DNA of 64,000 bases from Bradyrhizobium sp. CCGUVB4N (GTDB lineage: Bacteria; Pseudomonadota; Alphaproteobacteria; Rhizobiales; Xanthobacteraceae): NCBI RefSeq assembly GCF_024199945.1, contig NZ_JANADP010000001.1, positions 1,302,001 to 1,366,000 on the forward strand, in the 5' to 3' direction. Of this stretch, positions 18,693-28,132 are shown piece by piece. The notes below the pieces were generated by a model. That model made no database searches. It saw nothing but the letters and a program-made list of their open reading frames with translations, and was not told the origin of the DNA. The stretch's first letter is position 1. Each line of letters opens with the position of its first letter. Position numbers and translations under genes: made by a program.

Positions 18693-20140
18693 GAGCCTGT
18701 CCGAGTAGTCCCTGTTCAATTGGGTGGGTTTCTGATTCTATTGGCGGCGATGAGCAAGTATTTTCGCCTCTGGAAGATTGATCAGCCGCAGCTTCTGCCG
18801 CCCAGCGTGCAGGATTTCGTACCAAGGGACCACTTGTCACGGTTCATCGTGGAACTGGTGCGGGAGAGCCTCGACCTCACCGAGATTAGCGGCAGCTACA
18901 CGAGTGCGCTCGGCCAGCCGCCGTTCGATCCGCGCCTGATGGTGGGGCTGCTGCTCAACGGCTATGCGAGCGGCATCTACTCCTCCCGGCGCATCGCCAA
19001 GGCGTGCATCGAGCGCGCTGACTTCATGATGATCGCAGCCCTCGATGCGCCGGACTTCCGCACCATCTCCGAGTTCCGCAAGCGGCACCTCAACCAGCTG
19101 GCCGGGCTATTCGTGCAGGTGTTGAAGCTCGCCGAGAAGGCTGGGCTGGTACGGCTTGGGCATGTCGCGCTCGATGGCACCAAGATCAGGGCGAATGCGT
19201 CCAAACACAAGGCGATGAGCTATGGACACATGAAGAAGCGCCAAGCCGAACTGCAGGCCGAGGTCGATCGCTGGCTGGCCGCCGCCGAGGCCGCGGATGC
19301 CGAAGACGACAAGCTGCACGGCACCAAACGTGGCGACGAACTGCCCGACTGGGTCGCCGACAAGCAGAAGCGGATCGCCAGGATCGCTGCGGCCAAGGCT
19401 GAGCTGGAGGCGGAGGCCAAGGCCGCGGCCGACGAGGAGCGTCGCATCGAGGCCGAGAAGCAGAAGAGCCGCGAGGCTGAGGGTCGCAAGAAGACCGGCA
19501 AGCCCGCCGCGCCGCCATCCGACGAGCCTGCCGCAAAGGCACAGCGCAACTTCACCGATCCTGAAAGCCGCATTCTCAAAACCAAGGACGGCTTCATCCA
19601 GGGTTATAACGCGCAGGCGGCCGTCGATGGCAAAGCGCAGATCATCGTTGCACACGGGCTGACGCCGAGCACGAGCGACCATGGCCAACTGGTGCCGCTG
19701 GTCGATGGCATCGAAGCCAATCTCGGCCACAAGCCACAACAAGCTTCCGCCGACAGCGGCTATCTGAGCGAGGCCAATCTTGCGAGCCTCGAGCAGCGCG
19801 GGATCGACGGCTACATCGCCACCGGACGCGCCAAGCGCCCCACCGCCGACAACGGCAAGGTCGGCGGACCGCTGACACAGGCGATGAGAAAAAAGATTGC
19901 CGATGGCGGCTTCGACACCCCCTACCGGCTAAGAAAGCAGATCGTGGAGGCGGTGTTCGGACAGATCAAGCAGGCACGCGGCTTCCGCCAGTTCCTGTTG
20001 CGGGGCCTGGCCAACGTGCGTGCCGAATGGGCGATGATCTGCACCGCCCACAACCTCGTGAAGCTCGCTAACCTCGCAACGGCCGCATGAGCGGGATTCG
20101 TGTCGAAATGCGCCAACCAGAAAGCTATCTGGACGGGCTC
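18693..20140. mobile_element. IS1182-family element
   Basis: The imperfect ends GAGCCTGTCCGAGTAG (18693 on) and, on the minus strand from 20140, GAGCCCGTCCAGATAG bound the transposase. CTAG lies at both sides (18689-18692 and 20141-20144). The left CTAG is shared with the neighbouring IS701 copy. Confidence 0.8.
18750..20090 (+). CDS. IS1182-family transposase
   Basis: 446 residues from MSKYFRLWKIDQPQLLPPSV. The N-terminal DUF772-like part has FDPRLMVGLLLNGYASGIYS and ISEFRKRH. HVALDGTKIRANASKHKAMS holds the first catalytic Asp. A long charged coiled-coil insertion (about residues 165-260) is typical of this group. The C-terminal DDE part has NAQAAVDGKAQIIVAHGLT, ADSGYLSE and RKQIVEAVFGQIKQARGFRQ. 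Intact. Confidence 0.93.
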   Translation: MSKYFRLWKIDQPQLLPPSVQDFVPRDHLSRFIVELVRESLDLTEISGSYTSALGQPPFDPRLMVGLLLNGYASGIYSSRRIAKACIERADFMMIAALDAPDFRTISEFRKRHLNQLAGLFVQVLKLAEKAGLVRLGHVALDGTKIRANASKHKAMSYGHMKKRQAELQAEVDRWLAAAEAADAEDDKLHGTKRGDELPDWVADKQKRIARIAAAKAELEAEAKAAADEERRIEAEKQKSREAEGRKKTGKPAAPPSDEPAAKAQRNFTDPESRILKTKDGFIQGYNAQAAVDGKAQIIVAHGLTPSTSDHGQLVPLVDGIEANLGHKPQQASADSGYLSEANLASLEQRGIDGYIATGRAKRPTADNGKVGGPLTQAMRKKIADGGFDTPYRLRKQIVEAVFGQIKQARGFRQFLLRGLANVRAEWAMICTAHNLVKLANLATAA

Positions 20141-20144
20141 CTAG

Positions 20145-20579
20145 ACTAAAGGACGAATCGTAACGCAAAGAAGGCTCATCTAGAGGGTGAGTGGAAGCGT
20201 TTCAGGCGATTCATCAATCAGGATATGCGGCGACGGCTCGCGAGATTATTGGTTAGGTGGCCACGTAGACGTCGGTGCTGCGCGTTCCAAATCGAGGTCG
20301 TGACGGCGCATGGCCCAGTCCGCGTTGGGACGGAGAAACTCTAAGCTACTCGGCAAGCTGCGTCTGAAGCGCAGAGCTATTGTCTCTTGCTCTTACTGGC
20401 CAACAATCTGTTCTCCGCTCGCGGGATGTGCAGAAGGGCTTGAATCGAGCGTAGCGTCAAGTTGTAAGAAACGCGCGAAAACGTTGGCCATGAGACCTTC
20501 AAAATGACAAGACCGATCGACTGCGAGCAGGACCGCGGATTTCACGTCAGGGCTTGACTGGGCCAAGTCCGCGCGCTGG
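20145..20579. other. Gap without a supported gene
   Basis: Frames here are short or are the reverse of the gene that follows. The coding frame of the next gene is open back to about 20508 but without an ATG. Confidence 0.4.
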
Positions 20580-21275
20580 GTGGCCGCGTTCGTTTTCTCG
20601 TCTATAACTGCAGTTGCGCCGCATGCCACACAGGCTGCGCCCGCGACCGACAGTCTGAATTGGTCATCCAGTACCGAACCGAACGGCGCTTCCGCCGTCA
20701 CCGCCAGGCAGTCGATCCTGCCGTTCTGGGACGCCTGGATCGGCGCCGACATGACGGTGGTGCGCCAGCCAGCCACGATGTCGGATTTTCTGGCGAAGAA
20801 GGCCGCTAATGGCGGAACCGTGCCGCAATCCTCCGGCAACGTCTGGGCTGTTGCGACCGCGCCCGGCGCAGGCATCATCTGGGACAAAGCGGTGTTGGAG
20901 GCGCGCGTCGATCCGGGCGCGGAGAGCAGCAAGATCGGCACCTCGCTCACCGGGTCGGTGCCGCTGCCCAACGTACACTCGCTGGCCTTGCAGATCGACT
21001 GCAACGTGCTTCAGCAGGGGAAGGTGTCGCGCTTCGGCATCGGCGGACAGGTAAGCAATTACGAGACCCATCAGTCGGCGAAAGTCACAATCGAAAAGAT
21101 CGGCACTAGCTTTGTCGTCGGCCAGATCATGTCGACCACTGACGATAAATGGCTGCGCACCTTTGGCGCAGAGCAGAAGCTTTTCGAGGGCGTCACCATC
21201 GCGAGCTCAATCGGAGAAACCGCGCAAGGCACGACCAGCATGAGCTTGACCGCAGGATTCAAGACGAGCTGGTAA
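20580..21275 (+). CDS. Secreted-type protein of unknown function (231 aa)
   Basis: The start is a GTG and the N-terminus (RWVAAFVFSSITAVAPHATQ, then AAPATD) resembles a signal peptide whose positive segment lies partly upstream of the GTG. The true start may therefore be missing or non-standard. The mature part is rich in Ser, Thr and Gly, with alternating hydrophobic strands. It ends in TSMSLTAGFKTSW, with a terminal aromatic residue as in many outer-membrane beta-barrel proteins. I do not recognise a family. A possible reading is a small outer-membrane or secreted beta protein. Confidence 0.5.
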   Translation: MAAFVFSSITAVAPHATQAAPATDSLNWSSSTEPNGASAVTARQSILPFWDAWIGADMTVVRQPATMSDFLAKKAANGGTVPQSSGNVWAVATAPGAGIIWDKAVLEARVDPGAESSKIGTSLTGSVPLPNVHSLALQIDCNVLQQGKVSRFGIGGQVSNYETHQSAKVTIEKIGTSFVVGQIMSTTDDKWLRTFGAEQKLFEGVTIASSIGETAQGTTSMSLTAGFKTSW

Positions 21276-21827
21276 GGTGTCGACGAGTTTTTGGAGTGGC
21301 GACCTTTCCGAGGTCAGCGTGACGCCTTCATGTTCATCGATGAGCGCTTTTCGCTCAAGCGCGTAAAGTCAGAGTCCATACGTCGGACGCTCTATTTGTG
21401 CGCGACCGACAACAGCACGGGCACACTGGCGAATTCAATAATCATGGCTCTACATAGCTGCAGTGTTTGAAGTAGCCTCTGAGCCTGGTCAGCATTTCGG
21501 CAGCCGTTAAAAGGGTTGCCCCGCTATTGTCCACGCAGTCAATTGTGCATGGCCACTCTTTCAGCCGCCAGACCGACAGGTAGGCGACTGTTCTCGGCCA
21601 CGAGTCACGCTATGCTCGTGCACTGTTCCGATGGCGAGCGCAGCCCTTAGCTGGCGGCGTGCCAACTTATATCCTTCTGGCTCGGATCGGCTAGTCGAAA
21701 GGCGCTGGCGTAGACGTGCGCACTTCGTTGAATGCAGCTTGATCTGTAGCTTTGAGATGCCAAAAAGAACTGTCTGTGTTTGTCATGGCATCTCAATTCA
21801 CGGATGACACATCCGCTGGAGATAGCG
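21276..21827. other. Gap without a supported gene
   Basis: About 550 bp upstream of the LacI-type gene. No binding site or small gene could be supported by eye. Confidence 0.4.
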
Positions 21828-22859
21828 ATGAAACGGCCAACGATCGCCGACTTGGCGCAGGCAGCCGGCGTGAGTATGTCGACGGTAAACCGGCTCCTGC
21901 ATGGTGGTGCCACGGTGCGCTCCGAAACCGTGGAGCACGTCGTGGAAACAGCGGAAAGAATCGGCTTTTACGGATTGGGCACGCTGCGCGAGCGCAGGAA
22001 GCCGCACCGGAATCTTGGATTTCTGATGCAGCGGTCGCATCGGCCGCTTTATCAGCTGTGGGCCGCACAAATCGTCGCTGCCGCAGCCCGGCGCACCGAT
22101 ACTGTTATCAAGGCGAATGTGCTCTTCGAGGACGACCTGGCCCCGGAAGCCGTCGCCACCAACCTCTTGAGCCTTGGGAAGGATAGCGACGCCGTCGCCG
22201 TCATCACCGCCGACCATCCACTGGTCAGTCAGGTGATCGACGAATTGCGGGCCACACGGGTTCCGGTCGTGGCCTATATCACCGACCTCTCCGCCGCGAG
22301 GCGTGGAGGCTTTGTGGGAACTGACAACTGGAAGGGCGGTCGAACGGCGGCCTGGTTCATCAGGCAGACGGTCCGCGAGCGAGGCAAGGTATTTCCCTTG
22401 ATCGGCAGCCACCGCTATCAGTGCCAGAATATTTCAGACGCGAGTTTTCGCTCCTACATGCGCGAGCATGCCCCGGACTTCGACGTCAGCGACACATTGC
22501 TGGTTCATGAAGACCCCGGGAAGGCCCATGAAGTCATCCAAAAGTTGATCGATGAAAATCCGGACCTCATGGGCATCTTCGTCAATGATGGCGCCACTTC
22601 CGGTGTCTTAGGTGCGATGCGCGAGCTGTCTCCCGAACGACAGCGGAAAATCCGGATCGTCTGCCGCGACCTAGGACCTGAGACGCGCAAGGGCCTGAGC
22701 GAAGGACTGATTACCGCGTCCATATGCCATCCCTTCGACAAGATGCCGCAGGAGCTGATCGATGTGATGCTGCGCTTGGTCGAATGTCCAGACACGCCGT
22801 CAATCGAGCAACGACTCGTTCCGTTCGAGATCCTTACGCCGGAAAGCATATGGACATAA
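21828..22859 (+). CDS. LacI-family transcriptional regulator
   Basis: 343 residues from MKRPTIADLAQAAGVSMSTV, the classic LacI helix-turn-helix and hinge start (TVNRLLHGG). A periplasmic-binding-protein-like sensor domain of type 1 follows (LGFLMQRSHRPLYQLWAAQI to LVPFEILTPESIWT). Such repressors usually bind a sugar or sugar-derived ligand and sit beside the transport or catabolic operon they control. Here no sugar gene is adjacent on either side, so the regulator looks orphaned. The frame is open 16 codons further upstream. Confidence 0.9.
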   Translation: MKRPTIADLAQAAGVSMSTVNRLLHGGATVRSETVEHVVETAERIGFYGLGTLRERRKPHRNLGFLMQRSHRPLYQLWAAQIVAAAARRTDTVIKANVLFEDDLAPEAVATNLLSLGKDSDAVAVITADHPLVSQVIDELRATRVPVVAYITDLSAARRGGFVGTDNWKGGRTAAWFIRQTVRERGKVFPLIGSHRYQCQNISDASFRSYMREHAPDFDVSDTLLVHEDPGKAHEVIQKLIDENPDLMGIFVNDGATSGVLGAMRELSPERQRKIRIVCRDLGPETRKGLSEGLITASICHPFDKMPQELIDVMLRLVECPDTPSIEQRLVPFEILTPESIWT

Positions 22860-24574
22860 TGAAGTAGGTATTGCCCGATTGCTGCTGAGGAAATCCATGA
22901 GCGGAGGCGAACAAGGGAAATCGCGATAGATTGCGCGCAAGTCCTCAACATCCGAATGATTGATACGAGCGGCACACTCTTGTGTGAAGGGCTCGCGCTG
23001 TGGTTGGTCGCCTGGTGAAACAGCAACGCCGCCCGCTTGAAATGATGGCAGGCGGCGTTACTCAGGACTCGGGAGGGTGGTGCAAAAGCCCGATAAACAA
23101 TGGGTCTGCACGTCCTGTGCCAAAATTGATGTCTCGGGCTGTGATACGGCGCAAGGGTTTGGATAAGGAAGCTGCACGTGGCCAAGCTTCATCTGACTTT
23201 ACCAATCACTCTGTCCCCGGACGGAGACGATGATCATACGAAAGGTTTCGCGCGCGTGTGTTCTGGGTGCCAGATGCGGGAGTCGATGAGACACAGCTGC
23301 GGCTGCGCGGTTCTTCATCCCTTCCTTCCGATCGGTCGCTGAAAAAAGAGTGGGGCGGCCCCGACGTCTTTGGATCGGGGGATGCGCCGAGTCCGCCCCA
23401 GCATCACCTGGGAGGTGGTGATGCGGCGTTGAAGGTAGCAAACAACCCGACGCTGCAGCACCTGCAGCTATCTCATGCCAGGACGGCCCCGATGAGGCTT
23501 GAACCGCACGCGGCGTGAAGTTGTAGCTTATGAGCTTTTATGTGTCTGTCTGATTTTATCTGGCTGTCTCAGGAGAAATGAAAGCCGCGCAAGATGACGA
23601 CAACAAGAAACGAGTAGACAGGGTCGACATAGCGATGGTGATCGCCGGGATCGAACATTAGTCAGCTATTTCACGATCGATCCTGCCCCGTCACACACGC
23701 GTTCAACCTCGACCTGCCGTGGTCTGTGCAAAGTCGATAGTGCATCCGGCTCTATTCTCGATAGGATCCGGTTGCCAGCTCGCAATCCTTGTTCTGAGTC
23801 TGGCAAAGTGTGAGATCCAAAACACCAGGTGATTGTCCTCGCGAGTTCATGCGAAGCGCAATCACGCGCTCAATGCTCGTAAGGCGCGATGGCACGGCCC
23901 TTGCTGTTTCTCGCGATAGGCCAATAGGGGCCGATTTGAAGGAGCTGAACATGAGCAGCACGACAGGATCTTGGGCTTACGGAGAGAAAGTGCCGATGCC
24001 GAGCCAAGAACAGATCACGTCAAAAGAAGGTCGTGGCTCTTGACCAGCGGTGGTTTTGGGACCCTGCCGCCGGATGCGAAAGTTGCAGCTGGAGCGACCA
24101 GGGTGTGCGAAGAAATCGGGCGCAGCACTGCGGCTTAAGCAGGGCCGCAACTGCAGTACCGCTGACCTCGCCTTGCCCCTTGACGGCAAGGCGAGGAAGC
24201 GCCTGCGCGTCGCATCTCGAGAGACTTGGCAACCGTATGCGGTTGCTCATTCGTCACGTAGGAACGGATTGCCTCATCGGCGAGATAAACAATCCTCAGC
24301 GGAGCGCGGTGATGGTTTGTGCATACTCATTGCACCGCAATTGAAGATACTGCGATTTCGGTGGAGGTCCGGTGGGATTTGAGAGCGCGCACCATGGATC
24401 CTTGTTTCGTGAAGCCCTTTGGTCGGTCCGCCGCGCGCTCAACACTTTTGCCGATCTCGCTCATCATGAATGGCTGCGTGACGGATGATCATCGCAGAAT
24501 ATGGCGGATCAACAACGCCGTTGATTTCAAGATGAACTGGAACCAGTGACGAGTGGTGGACAGCGGCTGAGGCG
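22860..24574. other. Gap of about 1.7 kb with no supported gene
   Basis: Contains only short frames. One, ATG at about 23951 preceded by AAGGAG, would give 30 residues starting MSSTTGSWAYGEKVPMPSQ; I do not recognise it. Structures noted: a hairpin at 23401-23424, and a short match to the 3' end of the nod-box consensus (TTTACCAATC) near 23200 that lacks the rest of the box. Confidence 0.4.
23401..23424. repeat. Perfect 8-bp-stem hairpin
   Basis: GCATCACC pairs with GGTGATGC across an 8-nt loop. There is no T run on either side, so it is not an obvious terminator. No adjacent gene explains it. Confidence 0.5.
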
Positions 24575-24961
24575 TCATCCGCTTGGACCGTCCGATCCCT
24601 CCAGAGCAATCTTTACGCATTTGATCAAGGCTTGCGTGACAAGCGGTTTGGCAAGAAACCCGATCGCGCCGGCCTTGATCGCGTGGGCGCGCACTGCATC
24701 GTCCGGAAAGGCCGTGATCAAGATGAAAGGCATGTGATGGCCCAGGCCGCGCATGTGCCTGAGCAGATCTAGTCCGCTCATCGCCGGCATCTGGATGTCC
24801 GATATCACGCAGGACGCCTCGTGCAGTTCCGCCGATTGGAGGAATTCAAGGGCGGAGGCAAAGGTTTGAACGATATATCCGCACGATGTCAGAAGGTTGG
24901 TCGTTGCGGCGCGAACGGAAGGATCATCGTCGATGACCGAAATGACAGGTGGCGTTGACAA
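24575..24961 (-). CDS. Stand-alone response-regulator receiver domain
   Basis: About 128 residues if it starts at TTG 24961, the position where homologous receivers begin (STPPVISVIDDDPSVRAATT); the frame is open to 25045. It has the acidic pocket (DDD), the phosphorylated Asp in CVISDIQMPAMSG, the switch Thr in ILITAFPDD and the Lys in GFLAKPL. There is no output domain, so it may act as a phosphate sink or protein-interaction partner. It lies about 86 bp downstream of the FixJ-type regulator on the same strand and is probably cotranscribed. Confidence 0.82.
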   Translation of the reverse strand: MSTPPVISVIDDDPSVRAATTNLLTSCGYIVQTFASALEFLQSAELHEASCVISDIQMPAMSGLDLLRHMRGLGHHMPFILITAFPDDAVRAHAIKAGAIGFLAKPLVTQALIKCVKIALEGSDGPSG

Positions 24962-25047
24962 GATGACTGCTCTTGATCGGGGACTGCTTGCCGCGGCTGC
25001 GGCCGACGGTGGAAAGTGGGGGCGCGGCACAGGATTGAAAAGCATAC

Positions 25048-25719
25048 TTAGGTTTGTAAGTCTCCCCTCGGACGAGAGATTCCAAGCGCTTCACTCATTT
25101 TTATCAGGTCGGCCAGCGATTTGGCCCGCATTTTGCGCATGACCTGCCCGCGATAGATCTTGACCGTAATTTCCGCGAGGCCAAGCTCGCCCGCCACTTG
25201 CTTGTTCAACAGGCCAGATGTGACCAGGGGCAGAATGTCGCGCTCGCGTGGCGTTAGACTTTCGAAGCGGGATCGCAGGTCGGAAACTATTTTCCCGAGG
25301 TCGCGCCGCTTGCGATCTCGTTCGATGGCGGCTTGGACAGCGTCGAGCAAGTCCTGCTCGCGTACGGGCTTGGTCAGGAAGTCGACCGCACCGCTCTTCA
25401 TAGCCTGGACGGTCATGGGGATATCGCCGTGACCTGTGATAAAGATGATGGGAGTGTGGATGTTAGCCTTGGTGAGATCGGACTGGAGCTCGAGGCCGCT
25501 TGATCCCGGCAGACGGATGTCGAGCACGAGGCAACTCGGCAGCTCTGGCGGGTCGGCCTGCAAAATTTCGGCTGCAGAGCCGAAAGCCTCGACCCGGAGG
25601 CCCACCGATTCGAACAGATTTGTGAGAGCCTCGCGCATCGAAGCGTCGTCGTCGACGACGAGGACGACGGCGTCATCAGGACTTGTGCGCGACCGCATCT
25701 CTTGCGAGAGATCGCTCAT
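25048..25719 (-). CDS. FixJ/NodW-type two-component response regulator
   Basis: 223 residues. The receiver domain has VVDDDASMREAL and phospho-acceptor D67 in CLVLDIRLPGSSG, with IFITGHGDIP and VDFLTKPV. The C-terminal LuxR/FixJ helix-turn-helix is SLTPRERDILPLVTSGLLNK through MRKMRAKSLADLIKMSEAL. This is the architecture of FixJ, NodW and NwsB; in Bradyrhizobium NodW/NwsB act in flavonoid-dependent nodulation gene control. No histidine kinase gene is adjacent, so its partner and regulon are unknown. Assignment to NodW specifically would need a phylogeny. Confidence 0.88.
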   Translation of the reverse strand: MSDLSQEMRSRTSPDDAVVLVVDDDASMREALTNLFESVGLRVEAFGSAAEILQADPPELPSCLVLDIRLPGSSGLELQSDLTKANIHTPIIFITGHGDIPMTVQAMKSGAVDFLTKPVREQDLLDAVQAAIERDRKRRDLGKIVSDLRSRFESLTPRERDILPLVTSGLLNKQVAGELGLAEITVKIYRGQVMRKMRAKSLADLIKMSEALGISRPRGDLQT

Positions 25720-26173
25720 GATACATCCTCTGGCTGTAAGCGCGGGACGATCCTAGATGTCACGCCGTATCTCCGGTCAGAAATCGAAAGAAAGCGCCTT
25801 GATGCGGCCACAACCTGTCTGTGCGGCGAATTCGCCAATTTCGTAGGCAGTCAGGCCTGACCGCAAAACTTCCCATTTTTCGATTATATGGACGATTCGT
25901 TTGCGGCAAAAGGACGATGCAGGCCTCCGACTGGGCTCCTGTTGTTGGCGGTCGAAAGGTCTTGCTGCTCTGGCGGAAGCGGCACGAGGGGGCGGTCTAC
26001 TTACGGTTTGGAGGGCGCGAATTCCGCGGGGCCCCGACCGGTACTCTGAAGCCCGCGGAAATTCCCCGCCGCATCATGCTTGTTGCCATATGGCGGTGGT
26101 CGGCGCTGGCGAGGACCGCCCGACTCAGGTTAAGCAGCCGTTATCGATCGGTCCAACGCGCTGAAGGAATGAA
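25720..26173. other. Gap without a supported gene
   Basis: Upstream region of the FixJ-type gene. Contains only frames without recognisable content. Confidence 0.4.
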
Positions 26174-26356
26174 ATGGTCGCTGCCGCTCCAAGACTTCCC
26201 GCCTTCGGTTTTGCTCTCGAAGTGGATGGTCGACTGAAAGCTGAATTTGCGACCAAAGACGGGGCCTGGGCCGGAGCGAAGGAGCTAAAACAGCGCTTTC
26301 CCAGGCTTGAGATCAGAATTTATGACGCTCAGACAAAGTCCAGAGAGGAAGTCTAG
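26174..26356 (+). CDS. Small hypothetical protein (60 aa)
   Basis: ATG at 26174 follows GAAGGAATGAA, a fair ribosome binding site. The protein starts MVAAAPRLPAFGFALEVDGR and has an alternating strand-helix pattern (KAEFATKDGAWAGAKELKQR, then LEIRIYDAQT), like a small alpha/beta fold. No family recognised. Composition and start site suggest a real gene. Confidence 0.5.
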   Translation: MVAAAPRLPAFGFALEVDGRLKAEFATKDGAWAGAKELKQRFPRLEIRIYDAQTKSREEV

Positions 26357-26420
26357 CTTTCGGCGCCTGACTTTCCCGTTTTCGGTTGTTGCTGCGCGTG
26401 CGGCTGGCCGCACCGGGCCT

Positions 26421-26454
26421 CATATAAACCGAGCCGCGTCGCGTCTCGGTAGGG
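26421..26454. repeat. Hairpin repeat, copy 2 of 2
   Basis: Same element as 2228-2261 (30 of 34 identical by eye), with ACCGAG and CTCGGT arms. Here no intron sequence adjoins it. The rest of 26357-27014 has no gene I can support. Confidence 0.6.
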
Positions 26455-27014
26455 CCATCCGGCTTCGATCCCGCGCGCCCAAGCGATCAAGGTTGTGCCC
26501 TCGCCGAAGGCACTCGGGTCCCGGGGCCCCGGCGGGTCCCGCGCCGGCGTATGTAGGGCGCGCCTGCCGGTACCTTTTTAATCGATTTTGAGGACTGTCG
26601 TCGATCCTTGCGTCCCACCAACGGGCGACGCCGTGCTGCGTGCCTGCGGCTGCCTCCCTTGTGAGTTGCCGCGCCTAGCGTCTCTTCTTGCACCACACGA
26701 TACATTCTCCCGGCTGCTGCAGCTCCATGTATCAAGGAAGACCAGCGAGGCGGCAAATTGGATTCCTCGCTTTTTGTCGGATGCCTGCCGACAGAGCTGA
26801 AGAGAAGAAGGTTGCGGACCCGCGATCTTGCACGAACTCATTCTTTTTTGTTCGAGAGCAGAGTGGGACGGATGATGGGGTTTCCGCGACTGTTTGAGGG
26901 CGGGCCGAAAGCGAGGCTCCTCGCCGACCGCCGCGGAGTATCGAATGATCAAAGCTATCGCTCTCTTATTCTTTCTCAGGCGACATGGTCTTCACCACAG
27001 CGGGGGCTGAGCTA

Positions 27015-28132
27015 GTACCCGGAATCAGAGCTGAGTGATACGGCGGCCTTTGAAACGGCGTTGACGGACCTTTTTCTTGGTCCAGACGAAGGGCTCGGCT
27101 CTGTCGTTGTATGCGTTGACGTAGGCATCGATGTGATCCTGAAGCTGCTTGAGGCTTGTGAAGGAGGTGCCGCTGAGCGACTGCCCCTGCAAGATCGAAA
27201 ACCATACCTCGACCTGATTGAGCCAGGACGCACTTGTCGGCGTGAAATGAAATTGCACGTTGGGGTGGGCCTTGAGCCAGGGCTCGTTCTTCTTGTGGGT
27301 GTTGAGGTTGTCGAGGATGACGTGAAGCTTCCGGTTCGGAAAAGCCGCGGTGACGCTGTTCATGAAGTCGAGAAACTCGACGCGGCGTCGGCGTTTTGAA
27401 TGCGTCGCGATGATCTTTCCGGTGGCGACTTCGAGCGCCGCAAACAATGTTGTCGTGCCATGCCGCTTGTAATCGTGGCTCTGGCCGGTCAAGGCGCGGC
27501 CATTGGGCAACTTCAGATAACCCTGCGCTCGCTCCAAGGCCTGGATCGAAGGCTTCTCGTCCACGCATAGCACAATGGCCTTCGCGGGCGGGGCGACGTA
27601 GAGGCCAACAACATCGGCGGCTTTGGCCGTAAAGTTCGGGTCGTTGCTCTCGCACCAGGACTTGCGAGCCACGAGGTCAATCTTGTGGATGCGCAGGAAC
27701 CGCCAGACATATTGGACGTCAACATCGCCCAGTGCCTCGGCCAGCAGAGGGCCGGTCCAGCGTGCGAACCCTTGCGGGGCCGGCTTATCCAACAGCTTCA
27801 GAATCCGCTTGTCGGTAGCCTTCGTATAGATCGGCTGCTTGCCAGGCCGCGGCTTGTCTTGCAGACCTTCCAGGCCATGATCGGCATAGCGGCGCCGCCA
27901 AAGGCTGACAATCCGCGGCTGGACCCCGACTTCTTTGGCGATCGAGCGGGTGCTGCGCCCGTCCGCTGCCAACAGAACTATCCGCGCCCGCTTCAAATCG
28001 CGCTGCAACGTCACCGGCGAGCGACAACACGCCTCAAGCACCTTGCGATCTTTCCGCGAAAGGTGGACTTCTCTTGCTTCGGGGATCATCCCGACCTTGA
28101 ATCATGACTCACGATCCAAGAAAAGTGGGTAC
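27015..28132. mobile_element. IS630-family element
   Basis: The ends start GTACCC on the left and, on the minus strand from 28132, also GTACCC. Each is flanked by a TA (27013-27014 and 28133-28134), the TA duplication used by IS630/Tc1 elements. The outer GC-TA context is also symmetrical. Confidence 0.75.
27025..28089 (-). CDS. IS630-family transposase
   Basis: 354 residues, intact. N-terminal helix-turn-helix: RARIVLLAADGRSTRSIAKE and VGVQPRIVSLWRRRY. DDE core: IVLCVDEKPSIQALERAQG, LHVILDNLNTHK and FTPTSASWLNQVEVWFSILQ. It is only distantly similar to the frameshifted IS630 gene at 7.0-8.2 kb. Confidence 0.93.
   Translation of the reverse strand: MIPEAREVHLSRKDRKVLEACCRSPVTLQRDLKRARIVLLAADGRSTRSIAKEVGVQPRIVSLWRRRYADHGLEGLQDKPRPGKQPIYTKATDKRILKLLDKPAPQGFARWTGPLLAEALGDVDVQYVWRFLRIHKIDLVARKSWCESNDPNFTAKAADVVGLYVAPPAKAIVLCVDEKPSIQALERAQGYLKLPNGRALTGQSHDYKRHGTTTLFAALEVATGKIIATHSKRRRRVEFLDFMNSVTAAFPNRKLHVILDNLNTHKKNEPWLKAHPNVQFHFTPTSASWLNQVEVWFSILQGQSLSGTSFTSLKQLQDHIDAYVNAYNDRAEPFVWTKKKVRQRRFKGRRITQL

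Noticed and set aside
23188-23205. Possible nod box (ends like TTTACCAATC)
   Set aside because: Only about the last 13 bases resemble the nod-box consensus; the upstream ATC/GATG parts are absent and no gene follows.
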